Positions 35,209-44,166 are shown, counted from the first letter of the stretch. The stretch is DNA of 64,000 nucleotides from Clostridium sp. 1001271B_151109_B4 (GCF_015670405.1 NZ_JADPBQ010000007.1:7674-71673); one strand, 5' to 3'. The notes: generated by a model not told the origin, from the letters alone. A program made the numbers and translations.

Positions 35209-37116
35209 ATGAATTTTATAAAAGTAGGATCTGCATGTCCTAAAACTAAAGTTGCAGATGTTATTTTTAATGTTGAAAATATATGCTCATGTATTAATGA
35301 TGCTTATAATAAAGATGTTAAATTTTTAGTTTTCCCTGAACTATCTATTACTTCTTATACTTGTGCTGATTTATTTTTAACTTCTACATTAATAAATAAA
35401 TCTATAGAAGGAATTAAGTTAGTTTGTGAAAATAGTATTAACAAGGATATGTTAATCGCTGTTGGATGTCCGCTTCTTCATAACAATGTCCTTTACAATG
35501 CAGCATTCATTATTTTTGAAGGAAAGATTCTTGGAATAGTTCCTAAATCATATATTCCAAACTATAGCGAATTTTATGAAAAAAGATGGTTTACATCTGC
35601 TGCAATGTTAATTGATGAAACTGTAGATCTACCTTTCCAGAATAATATACCACTAGGTACAAACTTGTTATTTACTGCTGGAGATTATAAGTTTGGTATA
35701 GAAATTTGTGAAGACCTTTGGGTAACAATACCTCCTAGTTCTTATCTTTCACTTTTAGGCGCTAATATTATAGGTAATCTTTCAGCCTCAAATGAATTGG
35801 TAAGTAAAAAAGAGTATAGACTTTCATTAATTTCTAATCAAAGTGCTAGATGTATGTCATCTTATATTTACTCTTCAGCTGGTGTGCATGAATCTACAAC
35901 CGACTTATTATTTAGTGGTCATCTAATAATAAGTGAAAATGGTTCTATATTAAAAGAAAATAATAGATTCCAAAGAGAAAATGAAGTTATAACTTCTTGT
36001 ATTGATGTATTTAAATTGAATGCTGAAAGGTTAAAAAATTTAAGCTATAGAGATGCATCTAAAATTGTACCTTTTAAAGCTAAAAATATTAACTTCAATT
36101 TTAAAAATACAGAAATTAAAGATTTTGATAGATATGTAGATAAACATCCATTTGTTCCATCTAATGAACATGAGAGAGAAGAAAGATGTAAAGAAATATT
36201 TAACATTCAATCATCAGCCCTTGCAAAGCGTTTAGAACACACTAATCTAAAAAAAGCAGTAATAGGAATCTCTGGTGGACTTGATTCAACTTTAGCTTTA
36301 TTAGTTATAGTTAAAACATTTAAATTACTAGGAATTGATAATAAAAATATTGTAACTATCACTATGCCTGGATTTGGTACTACTGATAGAACATATAATA
36401 ATGCATTAACTCTTTGTAGAGAATTAGGTACAGATTTAAGAGAAATAAATATTGTTGAAGCTGCTCTTCAACACTTTAAAGATATTGGTCATGATAAAGA
36501 TATACATGATGTAACTTATGAAAATGTTCAAGCAAGAGAAAGAACTCAAATATTAATGGATTTAGCAAATAAGGAAGGTGGATTATTAATAGGAACTGGT
36601 GATCTTTCTGAGTTAGCCCTTGGATGGTGTACTTATAATGGTGATCATATGAGTATGTATGCTGTTAATCCTTCTATTCCAAAGACTCTTGTTAGATATT
36701 TAGTTAAGTATGTAGCAGAAAAAGAATCTACTGAAGAAGTTTCTCATACTTTATTAGATATTTTAGATACTCCTGTTAGTCCTGAACTTTTACCAAAAGG
36801 TGAAAAAGGAGATATCGTTCAAAAAACTGAAGATATCGTTGGTCCATATGAGCTTCATGACTTCTTCTTATATCACTTTATTAAACATGGATCTTCAAAA
36901 GAAAGAATTGAACTTCTTGCTAAAGCAGCATTTAAGGATGATTACTCTGAAGAAGAAATTAATAAATGGCTTGATAAATTTATTTATAGATTCTTTACTC
37001 AACAATTTAAGAGAAGTGCATTACCTGATGGCCCTAAAGTTGGTTCAATTTCTTTAAGTCCTCGTGGTGACTGGAGAATGCCATCTGATGCTTCATTTAA
37101 TTCCTTTATAAAATAA
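35209..37116 (+). CDS. nadE: Glutamine-dependent NAD+ synthetase
   Basis: 635 residues. The N-terminal nitrilase-type glutaminase (about 1-270) has 'FPELSITSYTCADLF' (Glu), 'GIVPKSYIPNYSEFYEKRWF' (Lys) and 'FGIEICEDLWV' (Cys). The C-terminal synthetase (about 320-635) has the PP-loop 'GISGGLDSTLALLV', 'MPGFGTTDRTYNNA' and 'GTGDLSELALGWCTYNGDHM'. It amidates nicotinic acid adenine dinucleotide to NAD+, using ammonia channelled from glutamine. Complete, monocistronic, GGAGATG site. Confidence 0.97.
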   Translation: MNFIKVGSACPKTKVADVIFNVENICSCINDAYNKDVKFLVFPELSITSYTCADLFLTSTLINKSIEGIKLVCENSINKDMLIAVGCPLLHNNVLYNAAFIIFEGKILGIVPKSYIPNYSEFYEKRWFTSAAMLIDETVDLPFQNNIPLGTNLLFTAGDYKFGIEICEDLWVTIPPSSYLSLLGANIIGNLSASNELVSKKEYRLSLISNQSARCMSSYIYSSAGVHESTTDLLFSGHLIISENGSILKENNRFQRENEVITSCIDVFKLNAERLKNLSYRDASKIVPFKAKNINFNFKNTEIKDFDRYVDKHPFVPSNEHEREERCKEIFNIQSSALAKRLEHTNLKKAVIGISGGLDSTLALLVIVKTFKLLGIDNKNIVTITMPGFGTTDRTYNNALTLCRELGTDLREINIVEAALQHFKDIGHDKDIHDVTYENVQARERTQILMDLANKEGGLLIGTGDLSELALGWCTYNGDHMSMYAVNPSIPKTLVRYLVKYVAEKESTEEVSHTLLDILDTPVSPELLPKGEKGDIVQKTEDIVGPYELHDFFLYHFIKHGSSKERIELLAKAAFKDDYSEEEINKWLDKFIYRFFTQQFKRSALPDGPKVGSISLSPRGDWRMPSDASFNSFIK

Positions 37117-37122
37117 AAAAAA

Positions 37123-37156
37123 CAAGGAAATTTATACTTAAATATAAATTTCCTTG
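37123..37156. terminator. Bidirectional terminator between nadE and the kinase gene
   Basis: 14-bp perfect stem CAAGGAAATTTATA / TATAAATTTCCTTG with A-rich flank on one side and T-rich on the other. Confidence 0.8.
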
Positions 37157-37161
37157 CTTAC

Positions 37162-37812
37162 TTATTTTCTTACTTCTTTTAATTTTTCTTCTACCATTTG
37201 TATTAACTTAAGCTTATCATCTTCACAATTTACAACATCCATAACATTCATATCAATTATTAATACTTCAGATGCTTTATAATGATTATTTACCCAATTG
37301 TCATAATCCTTCCATAAGAAATGATAATATTCTTTTAAACTATCATCAACTTCAAAATCTCTTCCTCTTAAGTTAATTCTATTCATAACTGTTTCAAATG
37401 ACCCCTTTAGATAAATCATTATATCTGGTGCCTTCTTTGGAAGTGATTGTAGTTCTTCCATCATATTATTTAATAAATTTTCATATATCTCCATTTCTAA
37501 TTCTGATATTCTTCCAAGCTCCATATTCTTCTTAGCAAAATACCAATCTTCATATATTGATCTATCTAATACATTATTATCATTAACTAACGCTTCCTTT
37601 ATACTTTTAAATCTAGTATTTAAGAAATATAATTGTAATAAGAAAGGATATCTTTTTCTTTGTATCTCTTCTTCAGACTCACTATAAAATAATGGCAAAA
37701 GTGGATTATCATCAACAGATTCATAAAAAACATCTGATTGAAAATGCTCTCCTAGAATTTTTGCTACTGAACTTTTGCCTAAACCTATCATTCCACCGAC
37801 TACTAACAACAT
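37162..37812 (-). CDS. Deoxynucleoside kinase (dGK/dAK-like)
   Basis: 216 residues. It phosphorylates deoxynucleosides for salvage. P-loop 'VVGGMIGLGKSSVAKIL' at the N-terminus, catalytic 'ESVDDNPLLPLFY', the DRS motif in 'VLDRSIYEDWYFAK', and an Arg-rich lid 'RINLRGRDFE'. The sequence fits the Gram-positive deoxyguanosine/deoxyadenosine kinase group; specificity is not certain. Single gene. Confidence 0.9.
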   Translation of the reverse strand: MLLVVGGMIGLGKSSVAKILGEHFQSDVFYESVDDNPLLPLFYSESEEEIQRKRYPFLLQLYFLNTRFKSIKEALVNDNNVLDRSIYEDWYFAKKNMELGRISELEMEIYENLLNNMMEELQSLPKKAPDIMIYLKGSFETVMNRINLRGRDFEVDDSLKEYYHFLWKDYDNWVNNHYKASEVLIIDMNVMDVVNCEDDKLKLIQMVEEKLKEVRK

Positions 37813-37852
37813 ACTTCACCTATCCTTTATTATTCATCCTTAGTGCTAATTA

Positions 37853-37881
37853 ATGATAACTTGTATTTACTTTCAATTCAA
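37853..37881 (-). promoter_or_regulatory. Promoter for the deoxynucleoside kinase gene
   Basis: Minus strand TTGAAT, 17 bases, TATCAT, about 40 bases before the ATG at 37812. Confidence 0.5.
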
Positions 37882-37897
37882 GACTTGACAGAATAAA

Positions 37898-37930
37898 AAG
37901 GCATACAAATACAAAGTATTAATATGCCTT
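37898..37930 (-). terminator. Terminator after the thioredoxin reductase-like gene
   Basis: 8-bp stem AAGGCATA / TATGCCTT with a 17-base loop and TTTTTATT on the minus strand. Confidence 0.75.
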
Positions 37931-37937
37931 CTTAGAT

Positions 37938-38801
37938 TTACTTAATTTTTAAAGTATCAATATATTTAACTGCACTTAATGCTGCTATATTACCTTCTCC
38001 AGCAGATTTAATATATTGATATGGTTTTCCAACACAATCTCCTGCTGCAAAACATCCTGGAATATTGCATTTCATTTCTCTATCAACACAAATATGTCCA
38101 TCTACTATTTCTAGTCCTGGTACTAACTGACCAGGTGATATACTATCCTTTAATATAAATACTCCATCAGTTTCTAATTCACCATCATCCAATTTAACTG
38201 CAGAAACTTTTGCTTCTCCAACTATTTCTAATGGTTTTTTAGTAACTACTTCTATATTTTCATTTAAACTAGTTTCACCTTTATACATTGGTATATAATA
38301 AACTTTTCCAGCAAGTTCACTAACATAATTAGTTTCTTCTTCTGCTTCTTTATTATATCCTATTATTGTTACAGTTTTTCCTTTATAAAGAGGTGCATCG
38401 CATGTAGCACAATAACCTACACCTTTGCCTATTAATTCCTCTTCACCTTTTATTGGTTTAGTATATTCCATACCAGTAGCTAAAATTACAGTTGTAGCCT
38501 CATACATTTTCTCATTAACCATTAAAGCAAAGTAATCGCCCATGGCATATATATTATTAACCCTTTCCTCTGTAATTTCAATCCCCATCTTATCTATATG
38601 CTCAAGAAATTTATCCTTAACATCAGCTCCATTTACTCCATAAAAACCTAAGTAATTATTAATCTTAGGAGCTTTGCTTAATTTATGACTTAATTCCTTA
38701 TTCCCAAAAATAATAAACTTTTTATTTCTTATTTTGGCATTAAGAGCTGCAGATAATCCTGCTGGACCACTACCTACTATGGCTATATCATATCTCTCCA
38801 T
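37938..38801 (-). CDS. Thioredoxin reductase-like flavoprotein, probably ferredoxin-dependent (FFTR type)
   Basis: 287 residues. The FAD-binding 'AIVGSGPAGLSAALNA' is at the N-terminus, the redox-active pair 'CATC' is Cys131/Cys134, and the C-terminal FAD motif is 'GCFAAGDC'. The NADPH-binding motifs of ordinary TrxR are missing: the second dinucleotide loop reads 'TIIGYNKEAEEE' instead of GxGxxA, and no HRRxxxR is present. This is the mark of the ferredoxin-dependent flavin thioredoxin reductases described in clostridia. It follows trxA by 15 bases, so it probably reduces that thioredoxin with electrons from ferredoxin. Confidence 0.82.
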   Translation of the reverse strand: MERYDIAIVGSGPAGLSAALNAKIRNKKFIIFGNKELSHKLSKAPKINNYLGFYGVNGADVKDKFLEHIDKMGIEITEERVNNIYAMGDYFALMVNEKMYEATTVILATGMEYTKPIKGEEELIGKGVGYCATCDAPLYKGKTVTIIGYNKEAEEETNYVSELAGKVYYIPMYKGETSLNENIEVVTKKPLEIVGEAKVSAVKLDDGELETDGVFILKDSISPGQLVPGLEIVDGHICVDREMKCNIPGCFAAGDCVGKPYQYIKSAGEGNIAALSAVKYIDTLKIK

Positions 38802-38816
38802 AGTAACCTCTTCCCT

Positions 38817-39131
38817 CTAAATATGCTTTTTAACAGCTTCTTTTAATTGATTCTTTGGCATAAATCCAACTAAAGTATCAACAGGTGCTCCATTTTTAAA
38901 TACCATTATTGTTGGTATGCTTGCAACTCTGTACTTACCAGCTAAGTTTGGACATTCATCAACATTAACCTTTGTAAATTTAGCATTTGTTAACTCTCCT
39001 GCTACTTCTTCAAAGATAGGTCCTATCATTTTACAAGGACCACACCATTCAGCCCAGAAATCTACTATACTAACTCCATCAAAATCAACTACTTCTGTAT
39101 TAAATTCATTTTCTTTTAAATGCTTAACCAT
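38817..39131 (-). CDS. trxA: Thioredoxin
   Basis: 104 residues with the classical active site 'FWAEWCGPCK' (Cys30/Cys33), 'KVNVDECPNLAGKYRVASIP' and cis-Pro in 'IPTIMVF'. Cytoplasmic disulfide reductant. AGGAGG ribosome site just downstream of a GC-rich mini-hairpin. First gene of a two-gene operon with its reductase. Confidence 0.96.
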   Translation of the reverse strand: MVKHLKENEFNTEVVDFDGVSIVDFWAEWCGPCKMIGPIFEEVAGELTNAKFTKVNVDECPNLAGKYRVASIPTIMVFKNGAPVDTLVGFMPKNQLKEAVKKHI

Positions 39132-39147
39132 TATATTTCCTCCTACT

Positions 39148-39161
39148 CCCCCCTTAGGGGG
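39148..39161 (-). promoter_or_regulatory. GC-only mini-hairpin in the trxA leader
   Basis: CCCCC-taa-GGGGGG on the minus strand, 4-5 bases before the AGGAGG of trxA. A pure C/G stem stands out in this AT-rich sequence; its G run could compete with the ribosome site or stabilise the 5' end. Confidence 0.35.
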
Positions 39162-39181
39162 ATATTAATATTATTTGTTTT

Positions 39182-39210
39182 ATTTTACAGCGATAATTAT
39201 TATTAGTCAA
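39182..39210 (-). promoter_or_regulatory. Promoter of trxA and the reductase gene
   Basis: Minus strand TTGACT, 17 bases, TAAAAT, 50 bases before the trxA ATG. Confidence 0.65.
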
Positions 39211-39271
39211 TAATTTTATCCTTAATGATAGTTTACCCTACTTTTTTATTATAATTCTATAAAATAAATCT

Positions 39272-40981
39272 CTATTTAACCATTGAGTATCTATTTAAAT
39301 TTTCATAAATACCGCCCTTTTCTATAAGTTCATCATGACTTCCTCTTTCTTCAATCCCCTTATCTGTTAATACTATTATCTCATCAGCATTTTTAATTGT
39401 CGATAATCTATGAGCTACAACAATAGTTGTCCTATTTTTACATAACTCTTCTAAAGATTTTTGAATTAAATACTCTGTTACATTATCTAAAGCCGATGTT
39501 GCTTCATCTAGTATTAATATTGGTGGATTCTTCAAAAATACTCTTGCAATAGATATTCTTTGCTTTTGTCCTCCAGATAATTTAACTCCCCTTTCTCCAA
39601 TATATGTATTATATCCATCCTTTAGTTCCATGATGAACTCATGTATATTAGCTTTTTTAGCAGCTTCAATTACTTCCTCATCAGTTGCATTTTGATTACC
39701 ATATCTAATATTTTCTTTTATTGTTCCTGTATATAAAAACACATCTTGTTGTACTATTCCAATATTTTTTCTTAAGGAATTAAGTTTAATATCATATATA
39801 CTTTTACCGTCAATTTTTATATTTCCTTTATCTACATCATAAAATCTTGGTATTAAGCTACAAAAAGTAGTCTTCCCACTACCTGATGGACCAACTAATG
39901 CAATCATTTTTCCACTTTCTATAGATAAATTAATATCGTTTAGTACACTTTCATTTTCATAACTAAAACTTACATTTTCAAATTTTATATTACCTCCTAC
40001 ATTATTAATTTCAACTGCATTTGGATTTTCCTTTTCTTTTTCAACATCCATTATTTCCATGAATCTCTTAAATCCAGTCATACCATTTTGATACTGTTCA
40101 ACAAAATTAATTAACTTCTTAATTGGATCAGTAAATAATTTTACATAAAGCATATATGCTAGAAAATCCCCTAAGTTTATCACTCCATAATATGTAAAAA
40201 TACCACCTGCAATTAGTACAACATAGTCTAATATATCTACTCCAAAATTAACTCCTGCAAAGTACTCTGCCATTACCTTATATGCTTTTCTTCTAACCTC
40301 TCTAAATTTGTCATTACCTTTATTGAACTTTTCTTTTTCATATTCATGTGCTACAAAAGCTTTTGAAATTCTAATTCCAGCTATAGAGTTTTCTAAAGTT
40401 GAATTTATATTAGATGTATGAACTCTAGTTTCCATAAAGCAATCATTCATCTTTTTCCTTTTCTTTAATGTAAATATAACTATAAATGGAACAAATGCAA
40501 AAACTAATATTGTAAGTGGTATATTAATCGTTGATAAAATTATAAATGAACCTAAAAACATTACTACGGAAATAAACAAGTCTTCTGGCCCATGATGTGC
40601 TAATTCTGATATCTCCATAAGGTCATTAATCATTCTACTCATTAAATCTCCGGTTCTATTATTGTCAAAATAATAATTAGGTAATTCTTCAAGATGATTA
40701 AACATATCTCTTCTCATATCTGCTTGCATTCCTACACCTACAAGGTGTCCAAAATACTGCATGAAATAACAACACCCTGCCTTTATTAAATACAGTAACA
40801 TTAAAACTATTGCAAATATACCTATTACTTTAACTTCTTTATTAGGTATAGTTTCATTTATCAATACTCTTGTCATCATTGGATATACCAAGCTACATAT
40901 CGTTGCGATAGTTGCTACTATTAAATCCAATATGAATAATTTTTTATACGGCTTATAATATGAAATAAATTTTTTTATCAT
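39272..40981 (-). CDS. ABC exporter half-transporter (MsbA/LmrA-like)
   Basis: 569 residues. Six transmembrane helices within about 1-310, then an ATPase domain with Walker A 'LVGPSGSGKTTFC', Q-loop 'IGIVQQDVFLYTGTI', signature 'GVKLSGGQKQRISIARV', Walker B 'PPILILDEATSALD' and the H-loop 'VAHRLSTI'. All catalytic residues are present. Such homodimers export lipids, drugs or peptides; the substrate is not deducible. AGGAGG-type site, single gene. Confidence 0.92.
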   Translation of the reverse strand: MIKKFISYYKPYKKLFILDLIVATIATICSLVYPMMTRVLINETIPNKEVKVIGIFAIVLMLLYLIKAGCCYFMQYFGHLVGVGMQADMRRDMFNHLEELPNYYFDNNRTGDLMSRMINDLMEISELAHHGPEDLFISVVMFLGSFIILSTINIPLTILVFAFVPFIVIFTLKKRKKMNDCFMETRVHTSNINSTLENSIAGIRISKAFVAHEYEKEKFNKGNDKFREVRRKAYKVMAEYFAGVNFGVDILDYVVLIAGGIFTYYGVINLGDFLAYMLYVKLFTDPIKKLINFVEQYQNGMTGFKRFMEIMDVEKEKENPNAVEINNVGGNIKFENVSFSYENESVLNDINLSIESGKMIALVGPSGSGKTTFCSLIPRFYDVDKGNIKIDGKSIYDIKLNSLRKNIGIVQQDVFLYTGTIKENIRYGNQNATDEEVIEAAKKANIHEFIMELKDGYNTYIGERGVKLSGGQKQRISIARVFLKNPPILILDEATSALDNVTEYLIQKSLEELCKNRTTIVVAHRLSTIKNADEIIVLTDKGIEERGSHDELIEKGGIYENLNRYSMVK

Positions 40982-41067
40982 TATTTCAGTGTCCTCCTAT
41001 CAAATTTTAAATTTATTTTACACCTTATATAAGTGTGTTTTATTATTTACTTTTTATAACATAAAAT

Positions 41068-41096
41068 AAGGACAAGATAAATATCCTCTTGTCCTT
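41068..41096 (-). terminator. Terminator after the 74-residue gene
   Basis: 10-bp stem AAGGACAAGA / TCTTGTCCTT with a 9-base loop and a T-rich tail on the minus strand. Confidence 0.8.
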
Positions 41097-41112
41097 TAAT
41101 ATAAATTATATG

Positions 41113-41337
41113 TTATTTTTCTCCATGAACATCAATAACTCCAGCCTCATCATCTGAAATAGGAATTAATACTGTAGCAAACATTTTTTCTTCTTTCTTG
41201 GCATATAAATGATAATCTAACCCTACTTTTAGGCTTTTGATATTTTCATTTTTTAATATTTTATACCTTTTATTATCATAAGATTTACCTACGAAATATT
41301 TATCTGTTTCTTTTTTTATTATTATTCTGTAAAGCAT
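41113..41337 (-). CDS. Small hypothetical protein
   Basis: 74 residues, AGAGGG site. It begins MLYRIIIKKETDKYFVGKSY, is rich in Lys and beta-forming residues, and ends 'DDEAGVIDVHGEK'. It looks like a small soluble beta protein with no membrane segment. No family recognised. It follows the Nudix-like gene on the same strand by 48 bases. Confidence 0.55.
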   Translation of the reverse strand: MLYRIIIKKETDKYFVGKSYDNKRYKILKNENIKSLKVGLDYHLYAKKEEKMFATVLIPISDDEAGVIDVHGEK

Positions 41338-41385
41338 TTATTTCCCTCTTTTTTTATTATTGCTCATATTTTGTTTTATATTAAA

Positions 41386-41760
41386 TTAATCCATAAAGAA
41401 ATCTTGTAATATCTTCATTTCTTCTTCATTGAAATTATAATCATTTAATTTATTTTTAGATATCCACTTTGTACTGCTTATAGTTTTATGACAAGTAATA
41501 TATTCTCTAACTGTTCCTGTAAACACCCTTAATATATTATTATTTTCAAGTGTATAATCTTTAAATGGCTTTAAATCGAAAATTGTACATTTTAAATCCT
41601 TATCTACTGCTTTATTAATACACTTTTCATCTGTTTCTTTACCTTTAAGTTCTTTACCGAATATCCCCCATGTTCTTTCATTCTTCTTTCCTCTTTCGGC
41701 AACTAACACATTACCAAAATCATCATAAATAACAATTGAGCATCTTACTACTTTCCCCAT
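41386..41760 (-). CDS. Nudix-fold protein with a degenerate catalytic box
   Basis: 124 residues from ATG 41760, 5 bases after GGAGG. 'VVRCSIVIYDDFGNVLVAER' and 'RTWGIFGKELKGKETDEKC' fit the start of a Nudix domain. The catalytic helix, normally REUXEEXGU, reads 'INKAVDKDL', so the metal-binding glutamates are missing. It is probably a non-hydrolytic Nudix-fold protein, possibly a ligand sensor. It may share a transcript with the 74-residue protein. Confidence 0.65.
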   Translation of the reverse strand: MGKVVRCSIVIYDDFGNVLVAERGKKNERTWGIFGKELKGKETDEKCINKAVDKDLKCTIFDLKPFKDYTLENNNILRVFTGTVREYITCHKTISSTKWISKNKLNDYNFNEEEMKILQDFFMD

Positions 41761-41928
41761 ATGTACCTCCATCAGAACTTTTTTCTACACTTTTCAATTT
41801 TATATATTAATTAATATTAATAATTATACCCTATTCTTTAAAATAATACAATTTTTTGATATTAATAAATTTATTTTCATGTGAATATCTCGCCAAAAAT
41901 TGTTAATACTTAAGAAGAGGTGATTTTT

Positions 41929-42525
41929 TTGGGATATTTTAGATATTTACCACTTATTGTATTATCTTTTTTTGCTTTAAAATTCTTAATATCTTATATA
42001 GAAAAAGCTACAATTAACTTAAATAATAAAGCAATTAAAAGACAAATTGAGCTCGGACTATTATCAATAAAAGATATACAAAAAAACAACTATGATACTT
42101 TTCTTAAAATCATAAATATATATCTTGATATATTAGGTTGTAAAGAAATAGTAGCTCTACCTGATAGTAATGATAATAGTAATTTTAAATGTTCTCTAAA
42201 TAATACTAATATCTTTATTAGTTGCATTCAAAATGATTTAATAGGAGAAACCCCAAAAGATGAAGATAACTGGGAATTAACTGGAAGACCTGATGTGCAA
42301 AGCTTTTTAGCTCGAATGGTTCTTAATGATTGCAAAAAAGGAATTATTATTACTAATAGTACTTTTTCAGTCCCTGCTATAGAATTTGTTAATAATCTTA
42401 ATGATCAAAACAAAGGATTAGAAATTAAACTTATTGATGGATATGAACTAACAAAATCAATAAGAAATCATAAATATTATATTATTAAGGAGGGTTTAAT
42501 GAATGAAGTTAAATACAATATATAG
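41929..42525 (+). CDS. Membrane-anchored Mrr-like protein with lost nuclease residues
   Basis: 198 residues from TTG 41929, since AGGTGAT lies 4-5 bases upstream; a GTG at 41920 is inside the ribosome site. One N-terminal membrane helix (about 5-23), then an Mrr_cat-like domain from about 50. The end 'CKKGIIITNSTFSVPAIEFV' and 'LEIKLIDGYEL' fits Mrr, but the catalytic D...ExK centre reads 'NDNSNFKCSLNNTNIFISCI' with no ExK. Its 3' end overlaps the next, intact Mrr-like gene by 23 bases. Probable inactive partner of that protein. Confidence 0.65.
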   Translation: MGYFRYLPLIVLSFFALKFLISYIEKATINLNNKAIKRQIELGLLSIKDIQKNNYDTFLKIINIYLDILGCKEIVALPDSNDNSNFKCSLNNTNIFISCIQNDLIGETPKDEDNWELTGRPDVQSFLARMVLNDCKKGIIITNSTFSVPAIEFVNNLNDQNKGLEIKLIDGYELTKSIRNHKYYIIKEGLMNEVKYNI

Positions 42526-43015
42526 TTATTTTATAATAATTCTATTTTCACCTTTAATAGGTAAGCTAATTAAAAATATTACTATTTATTATAAAGCTTA
42601 TAAAGAATTTAAAAGAAGTGACTTACTGTATAACTTAGTTCATAGGCTTACCCCTCATGAATTTGAAATTTGGTGCAGTGAATATTTATCAAATAAAGGC
42701 TTTAATAATATAGTTGTTCTTCCTTTAGGCCCTGATGGTGGAAAAGATATAATTTGCGAAAAAGATAGTGAAAAATTTTATGTTGAATGTAAAAGATATT
42801 CACTTTCTAATTCTATTACTGCCTTTCAAATTGAGAAACTGTTAGGTGCAATGATTGGTGATAATATAAATAATGGAATAATAATAACGACAGTAACTGT
42901 ATCTGATGAAGCTAAATCTATTTTAAATCAAATAGAAAAACCATATAATATTAGCATTATAAGTTCTAAAGATTTAGATATTCCTTATACTGAATATATT
43001 CTTAATCCTAATTAA
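42503..43015 (+). CDS. Membrane-anchored Mrr-like restriction endonuclease-fold protein
   Basis: 170 residues. An N-terminal membrane helix (about 6-26), then an Mrr_cat PD-(D/E)xK domain (about 48-165): 'LTPHEFEIWCSEYLSNKGF', catalytic Asp78 in 'GPDGGKDI', Glu95/Lys97 in 'YVECKRY', Gln109 in 'FQIEKLLGAM', and 'GIIITTVTVSDEAKSIL'. The nuclease site looks intact. AAGGAGG lies inside the end of the previous gene (23-base overlap), so the two are coupled. The target is unknown; a defence or DNA-uptake role is possible. Confidence 0.75.
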   Translation: MKLNTIYSYFIIILFSPLIGKLIKNITIYYKAYKEFKRSDLLYNLVHRLTPHEFEIWCSEYLSNKGFNNIVVLPLGPDGGKDIICEKDSEKFYVECKRYSLSNSITAFQIEKLLGAMIGDNINNGIIITTVTVSDEAKSILNQIEKPYNISIISSKDLDIPYTEYILNPN

Positions 43016-43049
43016 TTTTTAGCTATCTCATTTTCCTTTTAATTATATA

Positions 43050-43079
43050 AGGGATGTGTCATTTTTAATGAACATCCCT
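43050..43079 (+). terminator. Terminator after the Mrr-like pair
   Basis: 8-bp stem AGGGATGT / ACATCCCT with an inner TCAT/ATGA pairing, followed within a few bases by a long T-rich stretch. Confidence 0.75.
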
Positions 43080-43327
43080 CTTCATTTTATTTTTTTCTTA
43101 TAAATGTTATAACTACACCTATCAATGAAATTACTAATATAATCTATACTTTTCAATTATAATTCACTTTTAATCTCCATATGCTTTTCTTACTTATATT
43201 CTTCATAAAATTTCACATTAATTTAATTTACAAATTATTTTTTTGTAAAAAAATACAATATTAATACTTAATAACATAATGTTATAATAAATATATTAAT
43301 ATTTTTTTATTAAGGAGATTATTTAAC
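43080..43327. other. Gap between the Mrr-like pair and the HAD gene
   Basis: No gene was seen. The minus strand has only an 18-codon hydrophobic open stretch (43087-43143) ending in FIRKK, too short and without a start. TATAAT just before the HAD ribosome site is the probable -10. Confidence 0.5.
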
Positions 43328-44056
43328 ATGTATTCAAATTATATTTTCGATTTATATGGAACACTAGTAGATATTAATACAGATGAATCTAGCAAAGAAT
43401 TTTGGTACAAGCTTTCATTATTCTATTCATTCAAAGGCGCTTTATATACAGCTGAAGAATTACAAACATCATATAGCAATATGATACAAACTAAACTACA
43501 AAGCTATACTAATACTAATTATCCAGATACACCCCTTGATACTATTTTCAGTAACTTATATAAACTTAAGGGAATTAATCCTTCTAATGATCTTGTTGCT
43601 GATACTGCTCATTTATTTAGAACTTTATCTATAAAATATATTAAATTATATGATGGTGTAATCGAGTTATTAGAACTACTAAAATCGAAGGGTAAAAATA
43701 TCTATTTGCTTTCTAATGCACAAAGAATTTTTACTTTGGCAGAAATGAAAATGCTAGGAATTGAAAAATATTTTGATGACATTTTATTTTCTGCAGATTA
43801 TGAAATTTGCAAACCCGATATAAATTTTTATAATGCATTAATTAAAAAGCATAATTTAGACATTAAAGATAGTATCATGATCGGAAATGATTACATTTGC
43901 GATATTGAGGGTGCAACTAATGCAGGACTAAATTCACTTTACCTACATTCTAATCTTTCACCAGAAATTGACGGGCCTATTACAAGCACCTATTCCATCA
44001 TGAATATGGACATATCCAAAATATCCAAACTTATTCTTGGCAATGCAAACAAATAA
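43328..44056 (+). CDS. HAD superfamily hydrolase (YjjG/PhnX-like, subfamily IA)
   Basis: 242 residues. Motif I is 'YIFDLYGTLVD' with nucleophile and acid Asp separated by Leu-Tyr, motif II 'YLLSNAQ', motif III Lys in 'ICKPDINFY' and motif IV 'IMIGNDYICDIEGA'. A helical cap lies at about 20-100. All catalytic residues are present. It is probably a phosphatase of nucleotide or sugar phosphates; specificity unknown. AAGGAG site, single gene. Confidence 0.9.
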   Translation: MYSNYIFDLYGTLVDINTDESSKEFWYKLSLFYSFKGALYTAEELQTSYSNMIQTKLQSYTNTNYPDTPLDTIFSNLYKLKGINPSNDLVADTAHLFRTLSIKYIKLYDGVIELLELLKSKGKNIYLLSNAQRIFTLAEMKMLGIEKYFDDILFSADYEICKPDINFYNALIKKHNLDIKDSIMIGNDYICDIEGATNAGLNSLYLHSNLSPEIDGPITSTYSIMNMDISKISKLILGNANK

Positions 44057-44118
44057 ATATTAACTTACAATAAATTAAATTTGTTTTCGATAAGTAATTC
44101 TAGCTATAAAGAGAAAAC

Positions 44119-44166
44119 AAATAGATTATCTCTTGGAATTATAATATTACTGGAGATAATCTATTT
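44119..44166. terminator. Terminator between the HAD and MFS genes
   Basis: 14-bp perfect stem AAATAGATTATCTC / GAGATAATCTATTT, then TATTTTT. Convergent genes share it. Confidence 0.8.

Noticed and set aside
43087..43143. 18-codon hydrophobic minus-strand stretch ending FIRKK
   Set aside because: Looks like the end of a small membrane protein, but it lacks a start and is too short to support.
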